Source: SAR202 cluster bacterium
GTDB lineage: Bacteria; Chloroflexota; Dehalococcoidia; Lucifugimonadales; UBA3495
Direction of reading: 5' to 3'
DNA length: 52,943 bases
Assembly (NCBI GenBank): GCA_016872385.1
Contig: VGZV01000016.1
Coordinates: 1-52,943, forward strand
Each line of letters opens with the position of its first letter. The first letter of the stretch is position 1. The notes under the pieces are model-generated. The model was not told the DNA's origin and did no database searches. It saw nothing but the letters and a program-made list of their open reading frames with translations. The position numbers and the translations under genes were made by a program. Shown one piece after another: positions 16,108 to 24,035 of this stretch.

Positions 16108-17358
16108 GTGTACCGAGCGCCTCGCGGCACCGCCGACCTGCTGCCCGACCGCCAGAAATACTGGCGCTACATAGAATCCAAAGCTATGGCGCTGGCCCAG
16201 CAGTACGGCTTTGGCCGCATTGACACCCCGGCCTTTGAGGACTCAGGCTTGTTCGTCCGCTCCGTGGGCGAAGGCACCGACATCGTGGAAAAGGAGATGT
16301 ACACTTTTGAGGACCGGGGCGGAGACAGCGTAACCCTGCGGCCCGAAGGCACCGCGCCGGTGTGCCGCGCCTACCTGGAACACGGGATGCACAACTTGCC
16401 CCAGCCGGTGCGCCTGTACTACTTCTGCCCGGTGTTCCGCTACGAGCGGCCCCAGGCCGGGCGGTTCCGCCAGCACCACCAGTTTGGCGCGGAGGTCATT
16501 GGCGACCCTGACCCCTCCGTGGACGCCGAGGTCATTGAGCTGGCCTGGCGGCTGATGCTCTCCCTGGGCCTGAAGGAAATTCGCCTGCTGCTGAACAGCA
16601 TCGGCGATTCCCAATGCCGCCCTGCCTACATTGAAAGGCTGAAAGCCTATTACACCGGCCACTTCGACGCCCTGTGCGCCGACTGCCGCCAGCGCCTGAA
16701 CCGCAACCCCCTGCGGCTGCTGGACTGCAAGGTAGAGACCTGCCAGGCCCTGGGCCAGGCCGCGCCCCGCTCGGTGGAGCACTTGTGCCCGGACTGCCAG
16801 GCCCACTGGGACAAGCTGCAAGAATACCTGAAGGGGATGGACATCCCCTACGAAGTTGACCACCATCTGGTGCGGGGCCTGGACTATTACACCCGCACGG
16901 TGTTTGAGGTGCAACCCCTGGATGCGGGCGGCCAGTCCACCATCTGCGGCGGGGGCCGGTACGACGGCCTCATTGGGCAGCTGGATGGGCGGCCTACCCC
17001 AGGAATTGGCTTTGCCACCGGCATGGAACGGCTGACTTTGAACCTGGAACGCAGCGGCGTGACCATCCCCGAAGAACCGCACCCCAGCTACCTGGTGGCC
17101 AGCGTGGGTGAGGGAGCGCGCCCGGCGGCCTTGGCCCTGGCCTCGCAAATGCGCCGGGCCGGAGTTGGGGCCATTCTCAGCAGCGGGGCGCGTACCTTGC
17201 GGGGTCAGATGCGCCAGGCCAACGCCCTTAACATTCCCTACGTGGCAATTCTGGGGGACGATGAGGTGCAGCAGGGCACGGTAGCCATCCGGGACATGGC
17301 GGCATCCACACAAAAGACCGTGTCAATGGCGGAATTCCTGGCCGGGCTGAAAGCCTGA
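16108..17358 (+). CDS. hisS: histidyl-tRNA synthetase
   Basis: Charges tRNA-His (class II synthetase, dimer, cytosol). The 416-residue length is normal. Visible marks are YRAPRGTADLLPDRQ at the N-terminus, motif 2 FRYERPQAGRFRQHHQFG, the histidine-binding loop LVRGLDYYTRTVFEV, and motif 3 GGRYDGLIGQ...GFATGMERL. The C-terminal anticodon-binding domain contains GAILSSGARTLRGQMRQAN. The start is GTG 16108 with CAGGAG upstream; a TATAAT lies at 16064-16069 without a good -35. A Cys-rich insert (CADCRQ...CPDCQ) may bind a metal. It stands apart from the his biosynthesis genes. Confidence 0.97.
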   Translation: MYRAPRGTADLLPDRQKYWRYIESKAMALAQQYGFGRIDTPAFEDSGLFVRSVGEGTDIVEKEMYTFEDRGGDSVTLRPEGTAPVCRAYLEHGMHNLPQPVRLYYFCPVFRYERPQAGRFRQHHQFGAEVIGDPDPSVDAEVIELAWRLMLSLGLKEIRLLLNSIGDSQCRPAYIERLKAYYTGHFDALCADCRQRLNRNPLRLLDCKVETCQALGQAAPRSVEHLCPDCQAHWDKLQEYLKGMDIPYEVDHHLVRGLDYYTRTVFEVQPLDAGGQSTICGGGRYDGLIGQLDGRPTPGIGFATGMERLTLNLERSGVTIPEEPHPSYLVASVGEGARPAALALASQMRRAGVGAILSSGARTLRGQMRQANALNIPYVAILGDDEVQQGTVAIRDMAASTQKTVSMAEFLAGLKA

Positions 17359-17400
17359 AAGTGATGAAGGTCTCAGACACCGTATCTCAACTGGGGAGCC

Positions 17401-18363
17401 ATGCTCATGGTTCGACAGACTCACCATGAGCGTGTACGCGTAATCGTCCCGGCCGCGGCGCTCATTTTGCTGGTCTTGCTGGCCGCCTGCACCTCAAGGG
17501 AGACTCCTGTACCCCCGGCCGCCACGCCTGCCGGCGCGCCCACTCTGGTTGTTATCCCCAACACATTGCCCGCCACACGCCCAGCGGCCTTCCCCCTGGC
17601 CACCGCTGTTCCAGCAACTCCCACCCTTACGGTATTGCCGCCGCCCACGCCCAATACTGTATCAGTTCCTACCCAGGAACCTCCGCCGCCAGCCCCTGCA
17701 GCTACACCTACACTCCCAGCCCGCAGTCCCTTGCCAACGCCCAGGGCTGCCACCGCCACGCCCGTGCCCCAGCCCCTGGCAGGACCTGGAGGCGGTGGCG
17801 CAGCTCCGCCTCCTCCGCCGCCTCCCACAGCAACCCGCACACCCACGCCGGCTCCCACGGCCACCCGTCCATCCACACACACGCCTGCACCTGTGGCAAC
17901 ACCAACGGTAACGCCAGCGCCTACGGCTACGCCCACGCCTGCACCTACGGCAGCTGACATGGTACTGACGATGAACACTCCTGCGATGGCTGTTGGTGAG
18001 AAATTTAGTCTTACGGTGGCGGTGCGGGCCTCGGCAGCGGCGCCAGTGGACATGGCGCAGGTGTATTTGGACTTTGATGCAGCCAGGCTACAGGCACTGG
18101 CCATCACTGGAGGCACGGCGTTGGAGGAAATGTTGCAGGCCAGCGCTGACAACTCCGCAGGCAGGATTGATTACGCTGCCGGAACCCTGGGGACCGCCAA
18201 AGACGCCGCCTTTACCCTGATGACAGTGGAGTTCCAGGGAGTAGCGGCTGGCGGCACAACCATTGCTTTTGCGCCCCTCACCGCGCCCCGGCAGACCAAG
18301 GCCATCTGGAACGGGGTAAATATCACGGGAACTCTGACAACGATTACAGTGGTAATACAGTAG
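17401..18363 (+). CDS. lipoprotein with Pro/Thr-rich stalk and cohesin-like domain
   Basis: A 320-residue exported protein. Residues about 14-30 (IVPAAALILLVLLAACTS) form a lipoprotein signal with lipobox L-A-A-C. Residues about 33-185 are a low-complexity stalk built of TPxPTAT and APTATP units. Residues about 186-320 resemble a cohesin/dockerin-partner beta-sandwich: VGEKFSLTVAVRA, VYLDFDAARLQALAITGG, GTAKDAAFTLMTVEFQG. The first codons (MLMVRQTHHER) come from an A-type palindromic repeat (GCTCATGGTTCGACAG...CACCATGAGC), so the signal peptide's basic head was supplied by repeat DNA. GGGGAGCC precedes the ATG. A surface binding role is likely; the partner is unknown. Confidence 0.82.
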   Translation: MLMVRQTHHERVRVIVPAAALILLVLLAACTSRETPVPPAATPAGAPTLVVIPNTLPATRPAAFPLATAVPATPTLTVLPPPTPNTVSVPTQEPPPPAPAATPTLPARSPLPTPRAATATPVPQPLAGPGGGGAAPPPPPPPTATRTPTPAPTATRPSTHTPAPVATPTVTPAPTATPTPAPTAADMVLTMNTPAMAVGEKFSLTVAVRASAAAPVDMAQVYLDFDAARLQALAITGGTALEEMLQASADNSAGRIDYAAGTLGTAKDAAFTLMTVEFQGVAAGGTTIAFAPLTAPRQTKAIWNGVNITGTLTTITVVIQ

Positions 18364-18429
18364 CCGCAGGGGCACAGCATGCCGTGCCCTTGCACACAGG
18401 GTATGAGCCTGGGTTAAAAGGTCGCTAAT

Positions 18430-18540
18430 ACTTCCACATTCACCCTTCGACAAGCTCAGATCCTGCCCTGAGCCAGCCGAAGGGGTGAGCGGCTTTTCCC
18501 CGCTCATGGTTCGACAAGCTCGCCATGAGCGGTCACCATG
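18430..18540. repeat. A-related repeat fragment
   Basis: It contains TTCACCCTTCGACAAGCTCA paired with GGGGTGAGC, then CCGCTCATGGTTCGACAAGC paired with GCCATGAGCGG. This is the same pair of hairpins as family A, in reversed order and with diverged ends. Confidence 0.65.
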
Positions 18541-18551
18541 CACACAAGCTG

Positions 18552-18975
18552 GCTCTGTTGAAAACAGCGAGTGTGCAGGGGACGCAGCCCCCGCCGTCCT
18601 TCCCAGGAAGGATGGGGTGTCCCCAGAAATGACCTTTTCTTCCCCCTTTCCCACAAAGCGGGCCTTGTTTCAAAAGTAATGATTTAGCTGGGAGAATACG
18701 GTTTTCATCCAATTCTTGTCACCCTGAGTCCTTCGGCTGAAGGACGAAGCAACTGTCTTGTATGTCAACACCCTTGAATGGCAAGCCATCAGGAGGTCTG
18801 CGCCCAGGCTTCATGCCAGGATTTTAGATTCTTCGTCCCGATGCAATCGGGACTCAGAATGACATTTGGAACAAGGCCCGCAAAGCGGGAGAGGGGTAAC
18901 AGAGGGGGTGAGGGCCAAGAGAGTGCGTGCCGAGGGGCGCTTTACCTGTTCAGGTGGTTGATTTCAACAGAGCTG
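18552..18975. repeat. D-type repeat, interrupted by a family G element
   Basis: It opens near CTCTGTTGAAAACAGCGAG and closes with GGTTGATTTCAACAGAG, imperfect inverted ends. The left part (CCGTCCTTCCCAGGAAGGAT...) and right part (GAGGGGGTGAGGGCCAAG...) are continuous in the uninterrupted copy on the other strand at 34598-34770. Here they are split by 218 bp of element plus a 9-bp duplication at 18652-18887. Confidence 0.8.
18661..18878. mobile_element. MITE-like element, family G, nested copy (218 bp)
   Basis: It starts GGCCTTGTTTCAAAAG and ends TTTGGAACAAGGCC. The flanks are CACAAAGCG (18652-18660) and CGCAAAGCG (18879-18887), a 9-bp target duplication with one mismatch. Its interior holds a family B-type core (TCCTTCGGCTGAAGGACGAA; CCCGATGCAATCGGGAC), unlike the other two G copies, which hold a C-type core. 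Confidence 0.85.
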
Positions 18976-19087
18976 CACAAGCTCAAAGACTGGAGAGGAC
19001 AGTCCAGCGGGGCAATACGGCAACCACAGGGGCGGGGTTGAAACCCGCCCCTTAGCAATGCAGACACCTGACGGGAGGTATTCAGCA

Positions 19088-19213
19088 ATGGTTCAATTTG
19101 GTCTTCGTCGTTCCGGCGCAGGCCGAAACCCAGTAGTGCGTCTCAACCATATCCTCATCTGGGCACCGGCTTCCGCAGGTGCGACGGATAATGCCAAAGC
19201 AAACTGAACCAGC
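19088..19213. mobile_element. MITE-like element, family C2, copy 3 (degraded)
   Basis: ATGGTTCAATTTGG and CAAACTGAACCAGCACC are inverted ends. The inner hairpins (GTTCCGGCGCAGGCCGAAAC; GGGCACCGGCTTCCGCAGGTG) have lost several pairs. Confidence 0.6.
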
Positions 19214-19235
19214 ACCATGTGTTGGGGTTTGTTGC

Positions 19236-20363
19236 CTACCGTCCCGTAGCAGCCGCCGCTTTGGCCCGGCGCTCCTTTTCCTTGAAGTGGGGAATGACGT
19301 ACTTGCCGAACAGGCGCAAGGAGTTCTTCACTTCGGCATCGGTGGCAGGGCCGGCCTGGAAGATAGGCATGATTTCATCCGCGCCGATGCGCTCGTAATT
19401 CTCCACCACCTCAATGCACTCGTCAGGAGTGCCCACGCAGAAACGGCCCGTGGACAGCACCTCTTCAGAACTGACTCCCTTGCGCATCTGGGGGTCCCAC
19501 TCGCTGCGCCGGACGTGGTGCTTGTAGTCCGCAGGCACTTTGCTCACATCCACGCCGTCCCAGCCGCGGGCGTAGTTCTTGAGGCGGATGTTCACGTTCC
19601 AGGCGGCAATCTCTGCGCCCCGCTCCCGGGTCCGCTGCTTGTTCTCATCGCAGAAGCCGATGCTGGAGACCACCACTTTGTCGTTGATGGCCTTGGCCAC
19701 CGGCTGGGCGTGCTTCAAGGCATCCTTGTACATCTTGATGCGGCGCTCCACTGTATCGTACTGGCCCAGCACGTTGCACAGGCAGCCGATGCCCAGTTCC
19801 CCGGCCCGCACAAAAGTATCATCCTGGCTGCATGCCGACCACAGCGGCGGGTGGGGCTTTTGCAGGGGCTTGGGAATAACCTCCCGCTCCGGCACGTTGA
19901 AGTATTTGCCCTGGTGGGAGAACACTTCCTCGGTCCAGATTCGGGGCAGCATGGACAGGGACTCCTCCCAAATGCCGCGGGTGTCTTCCAGCTTTACGCC
20001 AAAGGGCGTTAGCTGGTAAGGGTTGCCGGAGCGGCCCACGCCCACGTCCACTCGCCCGTTGCTCAGCACGTCCAGGGTAGCGGTCTTGACTGCCACGTGC
20101 AGGGGGTGGTGCACCGGCAGCAGGACCACGCCAAACCCCAGACGCATCTTGCTGGTGTGCTGGCTGATGGCCGACAGCATGACCTCTGAGGCGCTGCAAT
20201 GCGCCCACTCGGTGAGGAAATGGTGCTCCACAAACCAAACATGCTCAAACCCCATCTCCTCGGCCAGGGCAACCTGCTTGATAACTTCTTGAATGCGCTG
20301 GTGCTCCGGCACCGGAGAAACTGGACGTGGCACCTGGATTTCGTAAAATAGACCGAATTTCAT
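19236..20363 (-). CDS. LLM-class (luciferase-like) flavin-dependent oxidoreductase 1
   Basis: A 375-residue F420/FMN-dependent luciferase-like monooxygenase. MKFGLFYEIQVPRP opens the barrel. ALAEEMGFEHVWFVEHHF carries the conserved His pair, MRLGFGVVLLPVHHPLHVA the flavin-contact strand, and GRVDVGVGRSGNPY the Gly-rich segment. The C-terminal part has VGTPDECIEVVENYERIGAD. The frame is open far upstream, but ATG 20363 gives the family start and has GGAGGAAATAGGC before it. One of three LLM paralogs in the window; the substrate cannot be read from sequence. A divergent second LLM gene starts 510 bases away. Confidence 0.92.
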   Translation of the reverse strand: MKFGLFYEIQVPRPVSPVPEHQRIQEVIKQVALAEEMGFEHVWFVEHHFLTEWAHCSASEVMLSAISQHTSKMRLGFGVVLLPVHHPLHVAVKTATLDVLSNGRVDVGVGRSGNPYQLTPFGVKLEDTRGIWEESLSMLPRIWTEEVFSHQGKYFNVPEREVIPKPLQKPHPPLWSACSQDDTFVRAGELGIGCLCNVLGQYDTVERRIKMYKDALKHAQPVAKAINDKVVVSSIGFCDENKQRTRERGAEIAAWNVNIRLKNYARGWDGVDVSKVPADYKHHVRRSEWDPQMRKGVSSEEVLSTGRFCVGTPDECIEVVENYERIGADEIMPIFQAGPATDAEVKNSLRLFGKYVIPHFKEKERRAKAAAATGR

Positions 20364-20872
20364 GCCTATTTCCTCCCAATGAAATAACGAAAGCTGTATG
20401 GTTAGCGGCTCTGAATGTTGTGATGGCCGTATTCTATGGGGGGCTGAAGGTGCTGTCAACGGCGTGAAGGAGCACATGCAGGGATGATTCATTTCCGCCA
20501 TAGCCGTAGGGGCGCCCTGGACAGGCCCATCAGCCGCAGGGCAGACACATAGGTCTGCCCCTACATTCGGAGACAATCGAATGACCCTGGCGCCCTCGGT
20601 AGAATCCTTGACACGGGAGCAGACACCCTTCGGTTGACTCAGGGCAAGCTACGGCCTGCCCCCCAACCTTCAACAACAATAAAAGGCCCTGGAACGCAGC
20701 CCCGGTGGATTTGGATGAGCCTAACAGCCATGCTACAATAGTGTCATCGGACAAGAGTCTGCGCGCAATCATTGCGATTACTCCGCCGCCAGGGGCAATA
20801 ATCCGGCAGAGATTCCGCCCCGGGCCATCCCACCGCATACCCTTCGTGACTATCATCAGGGGGTTTGGCATT
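20364..20872. repeat. divergent spacer with an E-type repeat
   Basis: The spacer between the two LLM genes contains a degraded E repeat at about 20500-20600 (GTAGGGGCGCCC...GGGCAGACACATAGGTCTGCCC). The rest (20600-20872) shows no gene I would support, although the downstream frame is open through part of it. Confidence 0.5.
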
Positions 20873-22066
20873 ATGACGCAGCCCATGCGAATGAAGTTCG
20901 GCGTATTCATGGCTCCCTTCCACCGGGTGGGTGAGAACCCCACTCTGGCGCTGGAGCGGGATTTGGAGCTGCTCCAGTGGCTGGACGTGCTGGGCTTTGA
21001 CGAAGCGTATATCGGCGAGCACCACAGCGCAGGATGGGAGACCATCTGCTCACCGGAGGTGTTCATCGCCACCGCCGCGGAGCGCACCCGCCACATCCGG
21101 TTGGGCACCGGCGTAATCAGCCTGCCCTACCATCACCCTTACATGGTGGCCAACCGCATGGCGCTGCTGGACCACCTTACCCGCGGGCGGGTCATCCTGG
21201 GAGTAGGCCCCGGCGCCCTGTCCTCCGACGCCTACATGTTTGGAATTGACCCGGCCCGCCAGCGGGAAATGATGGACGAGTCCCTGGGCATAATTATGCG
21301 CCTGTTCACGGAAACTGAGCCGCTGACCTACAAGAGCGACTGGTTCCAGCTCAGGGAGGCGTCCCTGCAACTCCGGCCCTATCAACAGCCCCACCTTCCA
21401 GTGGCGGTGGCCTCTGTCCAGTCGCCCGCCGGAGTGCAGCTGGCGGGCAAGCACGGCGCTGGGGTGCTCTCTCTGAGCGTACCCCGGGGCATGATCCGGG
21501 AGACTAACCTGAAAGACTTGTGGTCCATCGCCGAGGAGACTGCCGCCGAGCACGGCAAGACCATGCGGCGGGAGGACTGGGCGCTGGTTGTGGGCTGCCA
21601 CCTGGCGGACAGCCGCAAACAGGCCTTTGAGGACATTCGCGTAGGCGGGGCGCGGGTGGTGACCGAGTATTTTGGCGAGACCCTGGGCCATGAAGTGCCC
21701 AACGCCCCCTTTGACAAGATTGTGGACTTTATGTCCGAACACAACCAGTGGATTGTGGGAACGCCGGAGGACTGCATTGCTGGCATCCAGCGGCTGCAGG
21801 AGATGAGCGGCGGGTTCGGCAAGTTCATGATCCGGGTGGAGGACTGGGCGCCCCGGGAAAAAGTCCTTTACAGCTATGAACTGCTGGCCCGGTACGTGAT
21901 GCCGCAGTTCCAGGGGACTCTGGCGGGTATTCAGGTCTCCAACCAGTGGGTCAAGAGTAAAAAGCCGGAGCTTCAAGTTAACCGACGCGCCGGCCTGCAG
22001 GCCGCCACCGACGCCTACTACGGCCGCCGCAGCGCAGGACCGGCACGGAAGCAGGGGGTTAAATAG
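20873..22066 (+). CDS. LLM-class (luciferase-like) flavin-dependent oxidoreductase 2
   Basis: About 397 residues. MRMKFGVFMAPFHRVGENP, LQWLDVLGFDEAYIGEHHS, IRLGTGVISLPYHHPYMVA and DHLTRGRVILGVGPGALSSD are the standard bacterial-luciferase barrel landmarks. IVGTPEDCIAGIQRLQE is the C-terminal signature. ATG 20873 follows AGGGGG; ATG 20885 is also possible. The gene ends 2 bases before pyruvate kinase, so the two are likely cotranscribed, though no metabolic link is evident. A C-terminal tail of about 40 residues rich in Lys/Arg/Ala follows the barrel. Confidence 0.92.
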   Translation: MTQPMRMKFGVFMAPFHRVGENPTLALERDLELLQWLDVLGFDEAYIGEHHSAGWETICSPEVFIATAAERTRHIRLGTGVISLPYHHPYMVANRMALLDHLTRGRVILGVGPGALSSDAYMFGIDPARQREMMDESLGIIMRLFTETEPLTYKSDWFQLREASLQLRPYQQPHLPVAVASVQSPAGVQLAGKHGAGVLSLSVPRGMIRETNLKDLWSIAEETAAEHGKTMRREDWALVVGCHLADSRKQAFEDIRVGGARVVTEYFGETLGHEVPNAPFDKIVDFMSEHNQWIVGTPEDCIAGIQRLQEMSGGFGKFMIRVEDWAPREKVLYSYELLARYVMPQFQGTLAGIQVSNQWVKSKKPELQVNRRAGLQAATDAYYGRRSAGPARKQGVK

Positions 22067-22068
22067 CC

Positions 22069-23613
22069 ATGCGCAAGACCAAGATAATGGTGACCATTGG
22101 CCCCAGTTCCCGGGAACGTCACGTGCTTCGAGAACTAATTGAGGCCGGCATGGACTGCGCCCGGCTGAACTTTTCCCACGGGACCCACGCCGAGCACCGG
22201 GAGGTCATCCAGCACCTGCGCGAGCTTTCAGTAGAGTTGCACCGCCCGGTGGCTATTTTGCAGGACCTGGGCGGCATTAAGCTGCGCTTGGGCAAAATTG
22301 CCGAGCCGTACCGGCTGAACCGGGGCGACGAAGTCTGGATTATTCCCGACCCCAGTTCCAGCCGCACCAACTTTTTGCCCTTTCCAGAGCCTGGCGTGCT
22401 GAAGAACCTGCGGGTAGACGATCTGATTTACATTGCCGACGGCACCATCTGCCTGGAAGTGCTGGCAACCCGCGGCCTGGAGATTCAGTGCCGGGTGCGC
22501 AACGGCGGAGTGGTCTCCTCCAACAAGGGCGTCAATCTGCCTGGCGTGCGTATTGACCTGCCAGTGCTAACGGAGAAAGACAAGGTTGACCTGAAATTCG
22601 GTGTGGCCCAGGACGTGGACTGGGTGGGGGTTTCTTTTGTTCGCACCGTGGAAGACATACTGGAGGCCAAGGCTTACCTGTCCAGCATTGGCAGCAAGGC
22701 CCTGGTGATGGCCAAGCTGGAAAAGCGGGAGGGCATCCAGCCGCATAACCTGGAAGGAATAATGAAGGAAGTTGACGGTGTCATGGTAGCCCGGGGGGAC
22801 CTGGGGGTGGAAATCCCCATGGAAGAAGTCCCCCTATTCCAGAAGACCATCGTCAAGCAGGCTAATGAAGCGGCCCGCACCTCTTGCATCGCCACCCAAA
22901 TGCTGCGCTCCATGGTGGACTCGCCCACACCCACCAGGGCAGAAGTATCGGACATTGCCAACGCCGTGCTGGACGGCTGCGACTCCATCCTGCTGTCCGA
23001 TGAAACCGCTATGGGCCACTACCCAGTGGAGGCGGTAAGGGTGGCCGACGCCACCATCCGGCAGGTGGAGAAGATTTACCCGTATTACCGGGACTATGCA
23101 TCCCGGGACCGCACGGAAGCCATTGCGGGCGCAGCCGCCGGGCTGGTGAAGTCCCTGAACGCCAAACCCATTGTGCTGACCAGCAGCGGACGCGCCGCCT
23201 TTGAAGTGGCCCGGTTCCGCCCGGGGGCAGATATCATAGTTTTCTCCCATGAGCCTGCAGTGCTGCGGCGGGTAGCCCTGGGCTGGGGCCTGGCACCCAT
23301 GGGGGTGTTGGACCCTGAAAAGGATGTGCCCAAGCTAGTCAAGCTGATTATTCACAAGGCTCTGGATACCAAGTTGGTGGAGGAGCATGACACCGTCACC
23401 ATTGTCCACGGGTTCCTCACTGGAGTGACCGGCACCACCAACACCATCCAGGTGCTGAACGTGCATGAATACTTGACCCAGTCTGAACAGCTAGCGACTG
23501 CAGAGGAGACACCGGTTCCAGCCCCGCGAAATACCGCTTTCGATTTCTTGAAGGACCCATCGGAAGACATCTACACACTGGCAGACGGAAAGCCCATTAA
23601 TGCCTCGCCATAA
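22069..23613 (+). CDS. pyk: pyruvate kinase with an unusual C-terminal tail
   Basis: Transfers phosphate from PEP to ADP in glycolysis. KTKIMVTIGPSSRERHVL and AGMDCARLNFSHGTHAEH open the barrel. VMAKLEKREGI holds the catalytic Lys/Glu, MVARGDLGVEIPMEEVPLFQ the metal site, and ATQMLRSM and LSDETAMGHYPVEAV follow. The allosteric-type C-terminal domain ends with HGFLTGVTGTTNTIQVLNV near residue 465, the usual family end. A further 49 residues continue through AFDFLKDPSEDIYTLADGKP. The last 14 bases overlap the start of a PemK-like toxin gene. The tail resembles the short acidic end of a TA antitoxin (inference). Confidence 0.95.
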   Translation: MRKTKIMVTIGPSSRERHVLRELIEAGMDCARLNFSHGTHAEHREVIQHLRELSVELHRPVAILQDLGGIKLRLGKIAEPYRLNRGDEVWIIPDPSSSRTNFLPFPEPGVLKNLRVDDLIYIADGTICLEVLATRGLEIQCRVRNGGVVSSNKGVNLPGVRIDLPVLTEKDKVDLKFGVAQDVDWVGVSFVRTVEDILEAKAYLSSIGSKALVMAKLEKREGIQPHNLEGIMKEVDGVMVARGDLGVEIPMEEVPLFQKTIVKQANEAARTSCIATQMLRSMVDSPTPTRAEVSDIANAVLDGCDSILLSDETAMGHYPVEAVRVADATIRQVEKIYPYYRDYASRDRTEAIAGAAAGLVKSLNAKPIVLTSSGRAAFEVARFRPGADIIVFSHEPAVLRRVALGWGLAPMGVLDPEKDVPKLVKLIIHKALDTKLVEEHDTVTIVHGFLTGVTGTTNTIQVLNVHEYLTQSEQLATAEETPVPAPRNTAFDFLKDPSEDIYTLADGKPINASP

Positions 23614-23941
23614 GGTGTTCCTGGTGCCATTCCCCTTTGACGATCTGTGGGGGACGAAGGTGCGTCCGGCTGTCTGCCTGACTGAGGCTATAGGAATGCA
23701 TCACCACGTGGTTGTGGCATTCATCACCAGCAAAGTCGTCGCCGATGATCTTGAAGAATGGGATATTGTGCTCGAACCCAGCCAGGACGGTTTCGCTGCC
23801 ACTGGGCTTAGGGTGCCTTCCACCATCCGCCTTCACCGTCTTTCAACGGTTCCCCAATCCCTTTTGCTGCGCGAACTGGGAGAACTATCCCAGGACACAC
23901 AGGTTCAAATCGCAGAGAAACTGCACAAGCTGTTTGCCTAG
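23600..23941 (+). CDS. PemK/MazF-like toxin, possible mRNA interferase
   Basis: A 113-residue protein with the PemK/MazF fold pattern. VFLVPFPFDDLWGTKVRPAVCL matches the KxRPxLVL strand that binds RNA, VVVAFITSK is the second core strand, and PSTIRLHRLSTVP matches the conserved S-x-I-R-hydrophobic segment before the C-terminal helix. It would cleave mRNA when released from an antitoxin. No separate antitoxin gene adjoins it: its ATG at 23600 lies inside the last codons of pyk (14-base overlap), the geometry normally seen between antitoxin and toxin genes. It may be an orphan or be held by the pyk tail. Confidence 0.8.
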   Translation: MPRHKVFLVPFPFDDLWGTKVRPAVCLTEAIGMHHHVVVAFITSKVVADDLEEWDIVLEPSQDGFAATGLRVPSTIRLHRLSTVPQSLLLRELGELSQDTQVQIAEKLHKLFA

Positions 23942-23968
23942 TAAATAGACAGGGCAGGGGTAACGGGC

Positions 23969-24013
23969 AAAGAAAGTGGGGCGGGTTTTTTTGGATCCGC
24001 CCCTGTTTCTTTT
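23969..24013. terminator. bidirectional terminator between convergent genes
   Basis: AAAGAAAGTGGGGCGG (23969-23984) faces CCGCCCCTGTTTCTTTT (23997-24013) across a T-rich loop. The A/T flanks serve both directions, for the PemK-like gene rightward and gltD leftward. Confidence 0.8.
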
Positions 24014-24035
24014 AGGCCCGGCTCAAGGATAAGGT

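Noticed and set aside
19236..22066. The two LLM oxidoreductases as a two-component operon
   Set aside because: They are divergent, with over 500 bases and a repeat between them, and neither adjoins a flavin reductase.
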